DNA from: Celerinatantimonas sp046054195
GTDB lineage: Bacteria; Pseudomonadota; Gammaproteobacteria; Enterobacterales; Celerinatantimonadaceae
Assembly (NCBI RefSeq): GCF_046054195.1
Contig: NZ_JBEQCS010000011.1
Coordinates: 61,818-125,817 of the forward strand
DNA length: 64,000 nucleotides
Reading direction: 5' to 3'
Shown here: one piece after another, positions 36,774 to 45,912 of the stretch
How positions within the stretch are numbered: position 1 is the stretch's first letter
Layout of the letters: each line of letters opens with the position of its first letter
Notes under the pieces: model-generated
The model's input: only the letters and a program-made list of their open reading frames with translations
Databases searched by the model: none
Told to the model about the DNA's origin: nothing
Program-made: the position numbers and the translations under genes

Positions 36774-37946
36774 TTGCTGCACATTGATATTTCCACACTG
36801 TTAATTATGGACATTGTGCTCGGCATTGTTTCCAGCTTGGTTCTAACATTACTGCTGCGCTCCACAGAACAATGTCCCGGTGTCATGTTGTGGGTTTTAG
36901 GCCATTGGTGCGTTTCGATTGGTTTACTTTTTCTTTTTGCCAGATTCTGGATTCCAATGCCTGTTAGTGTTTTACTTGGCAATAGCATTGTCAGTCTTTC
37001 CATTGCATTTTATACATTTGGATTTTATCGTTACCACTCACTGAATATCCGCAAATTGTCCCTCGCTATTTTTAGTTTTCCCGTGATTACGTTTATAGCC
37101 ATTGGTATCGCCCTATTAGAACATGCCACTTTTACTCAACGAGTTATTCTGGTTGATATTTTAATGATGGCGCAAATTTCGATTACTATTTATTTGTGTT
37201 TCATGCGGTTAGAGAAATTTGAGAGCGCCAGAAAATTTTGGGCCATATTGCTCAGTATGATGTTTGTAGGAGTAATTATTCGCACTATTTTAAACCTCCT
37301 AACGAGCCATACTCAATTTCTACAAACTTATAATTGGTCCAATGTACTGATGGTCATTCTCGAAACGACTTATCTATTTGCAGCCGCAATATTTATACCT
37401 GTTATCGCAGCCCAAAAGCTGCAAAATCAATTGCTGCAATACGCTAACCATGATGAAGTGACAGGGCTTTATAATCGCCATGCTATGTACAAATATGCCG
37501 ATCTCACCATGACGAGCGTCCAACATATTCACGGCCATCATGCGTTTTTAGCCCTGATTGACATTGATCACTTCAAAAAAGTAAATGATCAGTACGGGCA
37601 TCTTATCGGCGATAAAGTGCTACGACTGATAGCCGGATTGATTGACTCAATTACCCGTGAACGTGACTTAGTTGCCCGTTTTGGCGGCGAAGAATTCTTA
37701 GTATTACTGCCTGATCAAACGCCTGAGCAAGCGCTGACATGGGCCAATCGCACCTTAAAAACGATCAGTGAACACCCGATTGTCGTTGAGGACCAGCACC
37801 TTTTTGTCACAGTTAGTATCGGTCTTGCTCAACTCTCAGAGCCGATTCGTACCTTTGACGCGCTCATCGAGAAAGCCGACTGCGCACTTTATCAAGCAAA
37901 AGATGAAGGGCGCAATTGCGTGCGCTTATATCAGGCCACTTCATAA
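36774..37946 (+). CDS. Membrane-bound GGDEF diguanylate cyclase
   Basis: 390 residues. Six to seven hydrophobic segments occupy about residues 10-215, followed by a GGDEF domain (about 222-385) with an intact active site (FGGEEFLVLLPD) and the preceding DIDHFKKVNDQYGH block. It should make cyclic di-GMP from two GTP at the inner membrane; the membrane part may sense a signal. I see no clear RxxD inhibitory site. The frame opens with TTG at 36774; the ATG at 36807 would remove 11 residues and is equally plausible. The last 16 bp overlap the convergent macro-domain gene. Confidence 0.85.
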   Translation: MLHIDISTLLIMDIVLGIVSSLVLTLLLRSTEQCPGVMLWVLGHWCVSIGLLFLFARFWIPMPVSVLLGNSIVSLSIAFYTFGFYRYHSLNIRKLSLAIFSFPVITFIAIGIALLEHATFTQRVILVDILMMAQISITIYLCFMRLEKFESARKFWAILLSMMFVGVIIRTILNLLTSHTQFLQTYNWSNVLMVILETTYLFAAAIFIPVIAAQKLQNQLLQYANHDEVTGLYNRHAMYKYADLTMTSVQHIHGHHAFLALIDIDHFKKVNDQYGHLIGDKVLRLIAGLIDSITRERDLVARFGGEEFLVLLPDQTPEQALTWANRTLKTISEHPIVVEDQHLFVTVSIGLAQLSEPIRTFDALIEKADCALYQAKDEGRNCVRLYQATS

Positions 37947-38386
37947 CGAATCAGGGTGTGATCTTCGCCTTCGAGCTGCTGATCGATAATTTTTTCCAGT
38001 AACTCCCAGTTACCACCACCGCGCCCTGCGCCAATCAGTGGATAAGCAATACGCAAGTTATGAAAATGCTGCTTAACTTGCGCAAACACAATCTGCAGCG
38101 CTTCGTAATCAACGTTACCATCGCCCACATGCCCATACTGGGTATATGCATTTACAACCGTGAACTGATGGCCATTGCGCTCAATTAAAGCACTGGTAAA
38201 TGTACCAAGCTTATTGCGATCCCCAGGAGTGGTGTCCTGGTCGGCCATATAAGCTTCAGGAAAGTGTTCTTTTATCGTTGCTGCAATGCCATGGCTCATA
38301 TCATTAAAGCAATTACAGCCATGCACAATCACATCGAATTTGCCTTGTTCAGCAAGTGTGATTAAATCGCCATCCATAACCTTCAT
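37931..38386 (-). CDS. Macro-domain protein
   Basis: 151 residues forming a single macro domain: GDLITLAEQGKFDVIVHGCNCFNDMSHGIA at the start and the ligand-binding glycine loop PLIGAGRGGGNW (about 115-126). Macro domains bind ADP-ribose derivatives, and this short, stand-alone type resembles ADP-ribose-1''-phosphate phosphatases and phage-encoded relatives. The substrate is not known. Its 3' end overlaps the diguanylate cyclase gene tail to tail by 16 bp, so transcription of each could affect the other. Confidence 0.82.
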   Translation of the reverse strand: MKVMDGDLITLAEQGKFDVIVHGCNCFNDMSHGIAATIKEHFPEAYMADQDTTPGDRNKLGTFTSALIERNGHQFTVVNAYTQYGHVGDGNVDYEALQIVFAQVKQHFHNLRIAYPLIGAGRGGGNWELLEKIIDQQLEGEDHTLIRYEVA

Positions 38387-38486
38387 TGTCTTAACTCTGT
38401 TGGTAAATTACTGTTAATAACAACTATAGCTACAAACATTTTCACCTGCTCATAAAACCGATTCCACTGGAAAATTTATATAAAAA

Positions 38487-38512
38487 AACCGAAGCCCTAA
38501 AGCTTCGGTTTG
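38487..38512 (-). terminator. Terminator of the recJ-prfB-lysS region
   Basis: A 10-bp stem (AAACCGAAGC / GCTTCGGTTT, loop CCTAAA) is followed on the minus strand by a run of seven T residues, 26 bp after the lysS stop. Confidence 0.9.
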
Positions 38513-38537
38513 TACATCACAAATGCTAACTGAGAAA

Positions 38538-40046
38538 TTAATTCTCTTTATTTTGTGGGCGCAATGCTGGGAATAACACAACATCACGAATGGTATGACT
38601 GTCGGTAAATAACATCACCAATCGGTCAATCCCAATCCCCTGACCTGCTGTTGGTGGCAGACCATGTTCAAGCGCTGTGATGTAGTCATCATCGTAGAAC
38701 ATAGCTTCATCATCACCTGAATCTTTTGCTGCAACCTGTGCTTTAAAGCGTTCAGCTTGGTCTTCAGCGTCATTAAGCTCTGAGAAACCATTGGCAATTT
38801 CACGTCCACCGACAAAAAATTCAAAACGGTCAGTAATGAATGGATTTTCATCGTTACGCCGAGCTAATGGCGAGACTTCAGCTGGATACTGAGTAATGAA
38901 GGTTGGCTGAATCAGTCGATGTTCAACGGTTTCTTCGAAAATTTCAGTCAACAGTTTACCAGCGCCCCAATACGATTCGATTTCAATACCCATTGCTTTA
39001 GCAATCGGTTCCATAATCGAGCGATCTTGAACTTTATCGTTATCTAACTGCTGAATGGCTTCGTTATCAGGGTTAAATTGTTTAACTGAATCCAGCATTG
39101 ATAAGCGCGCATACGTGCTGCCAAAGTTAAACTCTTCTTCGCCATATTTAACAACGCTGCTACCCAATACTTGTTCTGTTACCGATTTTAATAATGCTTC
39201 GGTTAAGTCCATTAGATCATGGTAATCAGCATAGGCCATATAGAATTCCATCATTGTGAACTCTGGGTTATGCCGAGGAGATAAGCCTTCATTACGGAAG
39301 TTTCGGTTAATTTCAAACACTCGTTCAAAACCACCAACCACTAAACGTTTCAGATACAACTCAGGCGCAATACGTAGATACATATCAATATCCAGCGCAT
39401 TGTGATGAGTGATAAATGGTCGCGCTGAAGCACCACCAGGAATGGTCTGCATCATTGGTGTTTCAACTTCGATAAAATCACGCTGAGTCATAAACTGACG
39501 AATCGCAGCAATCACCTGAGAGCGAACTTTGAATGTCTGACGAGACTGCTGGTTTACAATCAGGTCAACATAACGTTGGCGATAACGCTGTTCTTGGTCA
39601 GCTAAGCCATGGAATTTTTCTGGCAGTGGACGCAAAGATTTAGTCAGCAGCTCAAAGTTATCCATCATCACATAGAGTGCACCGCGACCTGATTTGTGCA
39701 GCTCACCTTTCACACCGATGATATCACCAATATCTAGCCCGCCGAGTGCTTTAAGCTCTTTTTGAGTATCCTTAGAAGCATAGGCTTGGATCTGACCGGT
39801 CATATCCTGAATGACAATGAACGGACCACGCTTGGCCATTACTCGACCGGCGATACTGACAACCAGGCCCAGCTCTTCAAGCTCTTCGGTGGTCTTATCG
39901 CCGTGCTTTTCTTCTAAGCGTGCAGCGTAGCTATCCCGACGGAAATCGTTAGGATAACCATTCGATTTACCTAATTTACGTAACTCGGTCAATTTGGCCC
40001 GACGTTCAGCAATTAGCTTATTCTCGTCATGTACCTGTTCAGTCAT
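38538..40046 (-). CDS. lysS: Lysyl-tRNA synthetase, class II
   Basis: 502 residues, the usual length. An N-terminal OB-fold anticodon-binding domain (about 60-160) precedes the class II catalytic core with motif 2 (FEINRNFRNEGLSPRHNPEFTMME region, about 262-285) and motif 3 (GQGIGIDRLVMLF, about 477). It charges tRNA-Lys. It lies 21 bp after prfB, the conserved prfB-lysS pair. Confidence 0.96.
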   Translation of the reverse strand: MTEQVHDENKLIAERRAKLTELRKLGKSNGYPNDFRRDSYAARLEEKHGDKTTEELEELGLVVSIAGRVMAKRGPFIVIQDMTGQIQAYASKDTQKELKALGGLDIGDIIGVKGELHKSGRGALYVMMDNFELLTKSLRPLPEKFHGLADQEQRYRQRYVDLIVNQQSRQTFKVRSQVIAAIRQFMTQRDFIEVETPMMQTIPGGASARPFITHHNALDIDMYLRIAPELYLKRLVVGGFERVFEINRNFRNEGLSPRHNPEFTMMEFYMAYADYHDLMDLTEALLKSVTEQVLGSSVVKYGEEEFNFGSTYARLSMLDSVKQFNPDNEAIQQLDNDKVQDRSIMEPIAKAMGIEIESYWGAGKLLTEIFEETVEHRLIQPTFITQYPAEVSPLARRNDENPFITDRFEFFVGGREIANGFSELNDAEDQAERFKAQVAAKDSGDDEAMFYDDDYITALEHGLPPTAGQGIGIDRLVMLFTDSHTIRDVVLFPALRPQNKEN

Positions 40047-40067
40047 TCTTTAACCTTTATCTTCTCT

Positions 40068-41166
40068 TTACAGCCCTGATTTAAGGCTAGCTTCAATAAA
40101 TTTATCTAAATCGCCATCCAACACCGCTTGCGTATTGCGATTCTCGACTCCCGTGCGCAAATCTTTAATCCGTGAATCATCTAGCACATATGAACGGATC
40201 TGACTGCCCCAACCAATATCTGATTTGGTTTCTTCTTTGGCCTGTTTTTCAGCATTTTTCTTCTGCAGCTCAAGCTCATATAACTTCGCTTTTAACTGCC
40301 GCATCGCCTGATCTTTGTTTTTATGCTGCGAGCGATCATTCTGACATTGTACAACGGTATTGGTTGGTAAATGGGTAATTCGCACCGCTGATTCAGTTCG
40401 GTTGACGTGCTGACCACCCGCTCCAGATGCTCGATAAACATCAATACGCAGATCGGCTGGATTAATATCTACTTCAATACTGTCATCAATTTCCGGGTAA
40501 ACAAACGCCGAGGCAAATGATGTATGGCGCCGACCACCTGAATCAAACGGTGATTTACGCACTAATCGATGCACACCAGTTTCGGTACGCAACCAACCAT
40601 AGGCATATTCGCCTGTCACTTTAATTGTGGCGCTTTTTATACCAGCGACTTCACCTGCCGACTCTTCAATCGCTTCGGCTTTAAAACTATGAGCTTCACA
40701 CCAGCGCAAATACATCCGCAGCAACATGGCTGCCCAGTCCTGAGCTTCGGTACCACCAGAGCCAGACTGAATATCGATGTAGCAGTCACTTTTATCCATT
40801 TCACCGGAAAACATTCGATGAAATTCTAATTTTTCCAGCTGTTTTAACAGTTCAGATGATTCAGACTCTGCTTCTTGAAACGTTTCTTCATCATCCGCTT
40901 CTACCGCTAATTCAACCAATCCTTCCACATCATCAAGCCCCTGTTCTAGGACTTTAATAGTATTAACGACTTCTTCTAACGCCGCGCGTTCTTTACCCAG
41001 TTTCTGAGCTCGCTCTGGCTCATTCCAGACATCTGGTTGTTCAAGTTCCCGGGTAACTTCTTCTAAACGCTCACACTTACTGGCGTAGTCAAAGATACCC
41101 CCGAAGCAGTTCGGTACGCTCTTTAATATCGGCGAGGGTATGATGAATTGCATTGACTTCAAACAT
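40068..41166 (-). CDS. prfB: Peptide chain release factor 2 with programmed +1 frameshift
   Basis: The gene starts at the ATG at 41166 and reads 25 codons (MFEVNAIHHTLAD...LLRGYL) to an in-frame UGA at 41091-41089. A +1 shift at CTT-TGA-C (41094-41088), preceded by a purine-rich Shine-Dalgarno-like GGGGG, enters the main frame (DYASKCERLEEV...). The product is about 365 residues, with the SPF tripeptide for UGA/UAA recognition (KSPFDSGG) and the GGQ motif (GAGGQHVN). RF2 shortage slows reading of the UGA and favours the shift, giving autoregulation. An automatic call from one frame gives a false N-terminus. Confidence 0.95.
41088..41094 (-). promoter_or_regulatory. prfB programmed +1 frameshift site
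   Basis: On the minus strand this reads CTTTGAC, with the UGA as codon 26, exactly as in the well-known E. coli site. A GGGGG stretch a few bases upstream acts as the internal Shine-Dalgarno stimulator. Confidence 0.93.
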
Positions 41167-41260
41167 AATTGCTTTCACCTGTCGTTAGGATTTACTAAAG
41201 GGCGCTAATTTTACCTAATTGTGCGGGAAATAAACATACTTAGATTGGCTCTACCATTGA

Positions 41261-43003
41261 TTATTCGCTCGTGGCATCGAGTTTATCTAACAACTGAACT
41301 AAAAGCTGCACATTGCGCCGACCACGAAATTCATTAATATCTAATTTATAAGCCAGTTGTACTTGCCGAATGCTTTGGTCCGGCCACACATTGCGATCGA
41401 TATTAAATGCAATGGCGTCTAGCGTTGGCCCACCACTGACTGGTTGAACTGTCATTTTTAGATGATTTTGTCCAACGATGCGCTGCTCTAACAGCCAAAA
41501 TAGCCCATCAAACAAAGGCTCATTAAAGCCTTGGCCCCAGGGACCGGCTTTTTGCAATAACTGCGCAAATTCTAAAGAGAAGAAATCACCAGGAAGTTCC
41601 CCATCTGAGAGTAAGGAACCCGTCAATTGCGCCGGTTTTATCCACTCGCTTGCTACCTGTTCTAACTGCTCGGCAAAAATCTCAAAGTTCGATTTTGCCA
41701 AAGACAAGCCAGCAGCCATTGCATGGCCACCGAATTTTTCTATGAGCCCAGGGTTTAAAGTATCGATTCTCTCCAGCAAATCTCGCATGTGTACGCCGCT
41801 GATTGAACGTCCAGAGCCTTTAATCGTCTTTTCATCGCTATCAGCAAACGCAAATACGGGCCGATAGTATTTCTCTTTAATGCGTGAAGCAACCAGCCCA
41901 ACGACGCCCTGATGCCAATCGCTCTGATAGAGCGCCAGCGCATTGGGTAAATTATCCTGTTCAAGCGAGAGTTTGGCGACGCTTTGCTCGGCCTCTTGCT
42001 GCATGCTTTGCTCAATCGCTTTACGTTCTTGATTAAGCTCATCCATCGTTGATGCCATGGGGCGCGCTTGAAAGAGATCGTCACTAACGAGGCATTGAAT
42101 ACCAAGACTCATGTCATCCAAGCGTCCAACAGCATTCAATCGCGGACCTAATGCAAAGCCAAGATCACTGGCCGTTAACGATGACTGATTTCGACCAGAG
42201 ACTTCAATCAACGCCTGAATACCAGCGCAGCAGCGCCCTGCGCGAATGCGTGATAAGCCTTGATGAACTAATACTCGATTATTGTGATCAAGCACCACCA
42301 CATCAGCAACTGTTCCAAGGGCAACTAAATCAAGATGCGTGGCCAAATTTGGCTCTGGATAATTGGCAAAAAAGCCTGTCTCACGTAATTTCGCGCGCAA
42401 AGCACACAATAGATAAAAGGCAACGCCGACCCCGGCTAAATTTTTACTGGGAAAATCACACTGGGCTAAATTTGGGTTGACGATAGCCGCAGCTTTTGGG
42501 AGTTCACTGCCCGGCAGATGGTGGTCGGTAACAATCACTGGAATATTAGCATCATTTGCCGCAGCAACACCGCTAATAGAGGAGATGCCATTATCAACCG
42601 TAACGATTAATTCCGCCTCACGCCCTTTCGCGAGCTTAACAATTTCAGGGCTCAGTCCGTAACCATATTCAAACCGGTTTGGCACCAGAAAATCAACCTG
42701 CGTAAAGCCCATAGAGTTAAGCCCACGCAACATTAAAGCCGTGCTGGTAGCACCATCACAGTCAAAATCACCCACAATCACAATCCGGCGCTTTTGATAA
42801 GCGAGCAATAACTCTACTGCCGTATCTAAACCATTAAGACGTTGCCAAGGAAGCAATGCCTTTAAATTGCGTTCTAACTCATCGCTAACGCTTACGCCTC
42901 GGCTTAAGTAGATTTGGCGAATGATTTGCGGAATTTCTGGGGGAAGTTTGCCTAATTCGGCAACCGATAAAACGGGACGACGAACTAATTTCACATGGTT
43001 CAT
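41261..43003 (-). CDS. recJ: Single-stranded-DNA exonuclease RecJ
   Basis: 580 residues, the usual length. DHH phosphoesterase motifs are intact: VIVGDFDCDGATS (about 74-86), VTVDNGIS, and TDHHLPG (about 156-162). The DHHA1 domain with GSGRSISGVHM follows, then a C-terminal OB-fold. RecJ degrades single-stranded DNA 5' to 3' in recombination and mismatch repair. It precedes prfB and lysS as in most gammaproteobacteria, but here bamC rather than dsbC lies upstream. Confidence 0.95.
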   Translation of the reverse strand: MNHVKLVRRPVLSVAELGKLPPEIPQIIRQIYLSRGVSVSDELERNLKALLPWQRLNGLDTAVELLLAYQKRRIVIVGDFDCDGATSTALMLRGLNSMGFTQVDFLVPNRFEYGYGLSPEIVKLAKGREAELIVTVDNGISSISGVAAANDANIPVIVTDHHLPGSELPKAAAIVNPNLAQCDFPSKNLAGVGVAFYLLCALRAKLRETGFFANYPEPNLATHLDLVALGTVADVVVLDHNNRVLVHQGLSRIRAGRCCAGIQALIEVSGRNQSSLTASDLGFALGPRLNAVGRLDDMSLGIQCLVSDDLFQARPMASTMDELNQERKAIEQSMQQEAEQSVAKLSLEQDNLPNALALYQSDWHQGVVGLVASRIKEKYYRPVFAFADSDEKTIKGSGRSISGVHMRDLLERIDTLNPGLIEKFGGHAMAAGLSLAKSNFEIFAEQLEQVASEWIKPAQLTGSLLSDGELPGDFFSLEFAQLLQKAGPWGQGFNEPLFDGLFWLLEQRIVGQNHLKMTVQPVSGGPTLDAIAFNIDRNVWPDQSIRQVQLAYKLDINEFRGRRNVQLLVQLLDKLDATSE

Positions 43004-43069
43004 AACAGGCGCATTGTATGTTGTAGTGATAACGGCCAGAGTTGGCCGCCATCAAATGTGTGATAATAA

Positions 43070-44191
43070 TTACGGCTGAGGTTTACTCATTGTCGCAAGT
43101 AGATGTTTCAGCGCCGGATAGATTTTATTGAGTCGAGCCGGAGTTAAAACGCCATCCTCATCACTGATAGTGATCTGAGTATTGTCGCCATTACCACCAA
43201 TGGTCAGATAATATTTATCCTCAGCCAGTTGAACTGGTTTTACCCCATAGTCAGCAAGTGTGCTGCTAGATGGTTGGTCATAATCGACGGTCATTTTACC
43301 CGCTTCTGAGACAAATCCAGTGACTTTAAAGCCCAAGACTGGCAGTGCTTTTTCTAATGAATGAATCGTCTCTGGTACCGGCGCCTTAGCAATTAAGGTA
43401 GCAACCCCGTCATTATTTTGCATCTGCAAGTCAATCGGGCGCATCGATGCAAGATTATTTTCTGATTTAGCGCGTTGAATGGCTCGAGCTTTTTGTGCGT
43501 GCTGAACATTCGCCACGAAAGCGATCACCCGGTTGAGCTCTTCAACCTCAATGCGATGTTTAATTTGATTGCTCAGCTGGTCGTATTCACGTGGATCTCG
43601 TTGGTAAGAAACCAGATGAGGAATCAGCGTGACTGAACGGCCACTTTTTAAGACGTTCAGCTCATAATTAAACTGGCTCTGATAAACAATATCCTTACTG
43701 TCAAAAAAGCCATTATCAATATGATGTTTCTCGGTCAGCATGCCTGAGCTAAATGTCAGTGGATTTGCTTTTTGCTGTACTAAATTTCCACCGAAATGAT
43801 GAGCATACCCTTGTAAAATGGTCACCATCCACTGCTGCGTTTGTGCTTTTGACGACGCTGATGGGCGCTCAAACACATACGAGGGCTGCTGATTATTCAT
43901 TTGCAGTTCGCCGGAGACCAGACCAATAATTTGCTCTGGTGGCTGAATGTCTACTTTACTACCAACCAAGTGAGTATATGGATACTGCGCTTTGAGCGGT
44001 GGGATCTCATAATCTTGGGCTATCTGCGGTTTAGGATACTGTGCAGGAACCACCAGAGGAGCCGAAGTTTTGGCATTTAAATAATCAAATCCGTGCAATG
44101 CCCGACCAGGGTGATTATTAGAAGAACACGCGGATAACCATACTGATACGCTGCCAACGATCAATAGTTGGATTCGAGAAGAAACAAACAA
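43070..44191 (-). CDS. bamC: Outer-membrane assembly lipoprotein BamC
   Basis: 373 residues. The lipobox LSAC places the lipidated cysteine at about residue 22. An unstructured N-terminal lasso (about 23-95) contains the family motif DYEIPPL, and two helix-grip domains follow. BamC is an accessory lipoprotein of the BAM complex that inserts beta-barrel proteins into the outer membrane. In enterobacteria and vibrios the gene follows dapA. Here dapA is absent and bamC is divergent from gcvR. A weak 6-bp GC stem (43033-43048) lies between it and recJ. Confidence 0.88.
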   Translation of the reverse strand: MFVSSRIQLLIVGSVSVWLSACSSNNHPGRALHGFDYLNAKTSAPLVVPAQYPKPQIAQDYEIPPLKAQYPYTHLVGSKVDIQPPEQIIGLVSGELQMNNQQPSYVFERPSASSKAQTQQWMVTILQGYAHHFGGNLVQQKANPLTFSSGMLTEKHHIDNGFFDSKDIVYQSQFNYELNVLKSGRSVTLIPHLVSYQRDPREYDQLSNQIKHRIEVEELNRVIAFVANVQHAQKARAIQRAKSENNLASMRPIDLQMQNNDGVATLIAKAPVPETIHSLEKALPVLGFKVTGFVSEAGKMTVDYDQPSSSTLADYGVKPVQLAEDKYYLTIGGNGDNTQITISDEDGVLTPARLNKIYPALKHLLATMSKPQP

Positions 44192-44402
44192 TGGGGCGAC
44201 GCTCCAATCAAGAATTTTATAATCTGGCCAGTAGTCTACTGACCCGGTGCGATAAACTCAAGGTTTGAGCACTAAAGCTCTGAGGCTTATCGCGAATAAT
44301 CGAAGTTTTCTCAAACCAAGTGCACAAATTGTTCAATGCTGGAAATCCCCTATGGTTACGAGTATGCTCAAGTGCATATAGGGGCAATAGATTTTTAAGT
44401 TT

Positions 44403-44924
44403 ATGGAGCATCATTTAGTCGTAACTGCAGTCGGTCGAGACAGACCCGATATTGTCAATCAACTCACGCGCCACATCAGTGATTGCGGCTGCAATATTGT
44501 TGATAGCCGTCTGGCTTTATATGGTGCGGAATTTACGCTCATTATGTTAGTGTCAGGCAACTGGAATGCCATTACCCGCATTGAAACCAGTTTACCGCTG
44601 AAAAGTCAGGAGCTGGAACTTGTGACTGTGGTCAAACGCACCACTGAACACGATCAGCCCAACTACTCGGCTCGCGCCCATTTTAAAATAAAAATTAAAG
44701 ATAGCGCTGGGATCATTCGTCAATTTACTCAGTTTATTTCAGATCACGGTTTAGCGCTGGTGTCATTACGCTCGCAACTAAACCATCAAATACTTGAGCT
44801 TGAAATGATTGCTTACATCAGTGATGAGCAAACCATTAGCCAAGATAAAATGCGTGAGCAATTTGAAACGCTCTGTAACAAACTCTGTACTGAATCTGCT
44901 GAGTTTCAAATTTATCCACAGTAA
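44403..44924 (+). CDS. gcvR: Glycine-cleavage transcriptional repressor GcvR
   Basis: 173 residues containing two ACT domains (about 4-75 and 90-165). The start has HHLVVTAVGRDRPDIVNQLTRHIS. GcvR senses glycine through its ACT domains and antagonises the activator GcvA by direct contact. It precedes bcp by 32 bp in the familiar gcvR-bcp pair. Confidence 0.9.
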   Translation: MEHHLVVTAVGRDRPDIVNQLTRHISDCGCNIVDSRLALYGAEFTLIMLVSGNWNAITRIETSLPLKSQELELVTVVKRTTEHDQPNYSARAHFKIKIKDSAGIIRQFTQFISDHGLALVSLRSQLNHQILELEMIAYISDEQTISQDKMREQFETLCNKLCTESAEFQIYPQ

Positions 44925-44956
44925 TAAAATAGTCCCAAACCTTAAGGAGTTTTGAG

Positions 44957-45421
44957 ATGCCAACGATTAAAGAAGGTGAAACAGCCCCCGAATTTACGCT
45001 ACTCAATCAAGATGGCGAAAGCGTTAGTTTGGCTGATTTCAAGGGGCAAAAAGTACTGGTTTATTTTTATCCTAAAGCATCCACACCCGGTTGTACCATT
45101 CAAGCTTGTGGCCTTCGTGATAGCAAAGAACAATTAGATGACTTAGGGGTTGTAGTCTTAGGCATTAGTCCTGATAGCCCGAAACGCTTGATTAACTTCA
45201 TCAACAAACAGAGCTTAAACTTTACATTGTTAGCTGATGAAGACCACGCTGTGTGTGAGAAATATGGTGTGTGGCAGCTGAAAAAATTCATGGGACGAGA
45301 AAATATGGGCGTGGTTAGAACCAGTTTCTTAGTCGATGAATCGGGTAACATTGAGCATATATTTGATAAGTTCAAAACCAAAGATCACCACGAAGTGGTT
45401 TTAAACTACTTAAACAAATAA
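44957..45421 (+). CDS. bcp: Thioredoxin-dependent thiol peroxidase Bcp
   Basis: 154 residues of the peroxiredoxin fold. The peroxidatic and resolving cysteines are C46 and C51 in TPGCTIQACGLRD, five residues apart as in the BCP subfamily. It reduces hydrogen and organic peroxides using thioredoxin. The last 134 bp of the gene plus the following terminator are repeated exactly 7,424 bp downstream (52712-52899). The terminator and the 8 bases TTCAATA-side of it mark the border with an insertion of accessory DNA. Confidence 0.95.
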   Translation: MPTIKEGETAPEFTLLNQDGESVSLADFKGQKVLVYFYPKASTPGCTIQACGLRDSKEQLDDLGVVVLGISPDSPKRLINFINKQSLNFTLLADEDHAVCEKYGVWQLKKFMGRENMGVVRTSFLVDESGNIEHIFDKFKTKDHHEVVLNYLNK

Positions 45422-45475
45422 GCCTTGATGCTAAAAGGCGCAGGCGCGAAACTCTCGCGCCTTTTTTATTCAATA
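45288..45475. repeat. Left copy of a 188-bp perfect direct repeat (bcp 3' end plus terminator)
   Basis: Comparing both strands by eye, bases 45288-45475 are identical to 52712-52899 over their whole length. The segment contains the last 44 codons of bcp, its stop and the terminator. Its right end meets the left inverted repeat of the IS3-type element with no gap. Recombination between the two copies would remove 7,424 bp and leave an intact bcp-perM junction. Confidence 0.97.
45442..45467 (+). terminator. bcp terminator (left copy)
   Basis: 8-bp GC-rich stem (AGGCGCGA / TCGCGCCT, 5-base loop) followed by a T-tract, 20 bp after the bcp stop. An exact second copy lies at 52866-52891. Confidence 0.93.
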
Positions 45476-45516
45476 TGTCTCGTCCTGAAATACGTTGACA
45501 TAAAGAGGACTTCTTT

Positions 45517-45912
45517 ATGACAACCCCAACCCATTCACCCCGTAAACGGACGCAGCGCGATTACACCTTGGCCTTTAAATTGGGCGTTGTTGAACGCGTC
45601 GAAAAAGGCGAAATGACTTATAAACAAGCACAAGCCCGTTTTGGCATCCAAGGTCGCTCAACTGTACTCGTTTGGCTTCGAAAACATGGTAGACTGGATT
45701 GGTCGAAACCATTTCAGCATCCCCTTATGCCTCATTCAAAAGAAACACCAGCCGAAACTATCAAGCGTCTTGAACGTGCGTTAGCCGAAGAGAAACTGCG
45801 GAACAAAATTCTCAATGGCATGGTCGATATCATGGACAATGAGTACGGTGCAGGCCTCAGAAAAAAGTACTTATCCGGTTTATCTGGCAAGCCAAAACCA
45901 AAGGTGAAATAA
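45517..45912 (+). CDS. IS3-family transposase OrfA
   Basis: 131 residues. The N-terminal helix-turn-helix (about 10-60, with RRDYTLAFKLGVVERVEKGEMTYK-type sequence) is followed by a leucine-rich coiled coil (about 80-115, ETIKRLERALAEEKLRNKIL). It binds the IS ends and, by itself, regulates transposition. Near its 3' end lies A-AAA-AAG (45861-45867), where ribosomes can slip back one base to make the OrfAB fusion. Confidence 0.92.
   Translation: MTTPTHSPRKRTQRDYTLAFKLGVVERVEKGEMTYKQAQARFGIQGRSTVLVWLRKHGRLDWSKPFQHPLMPHSKETPAETIKRLERALAEEKLRNKILNGMVDIMDNEYGAGLRKKYLSGLSGKPKPKVK

Noticed and set aside
44217..44414. Possible dapA remnant in the bamC-gcvR gap
   Set aside because: The short minus-strand translation has none of the DapA motifs and its reading overlaps the gcvR start.
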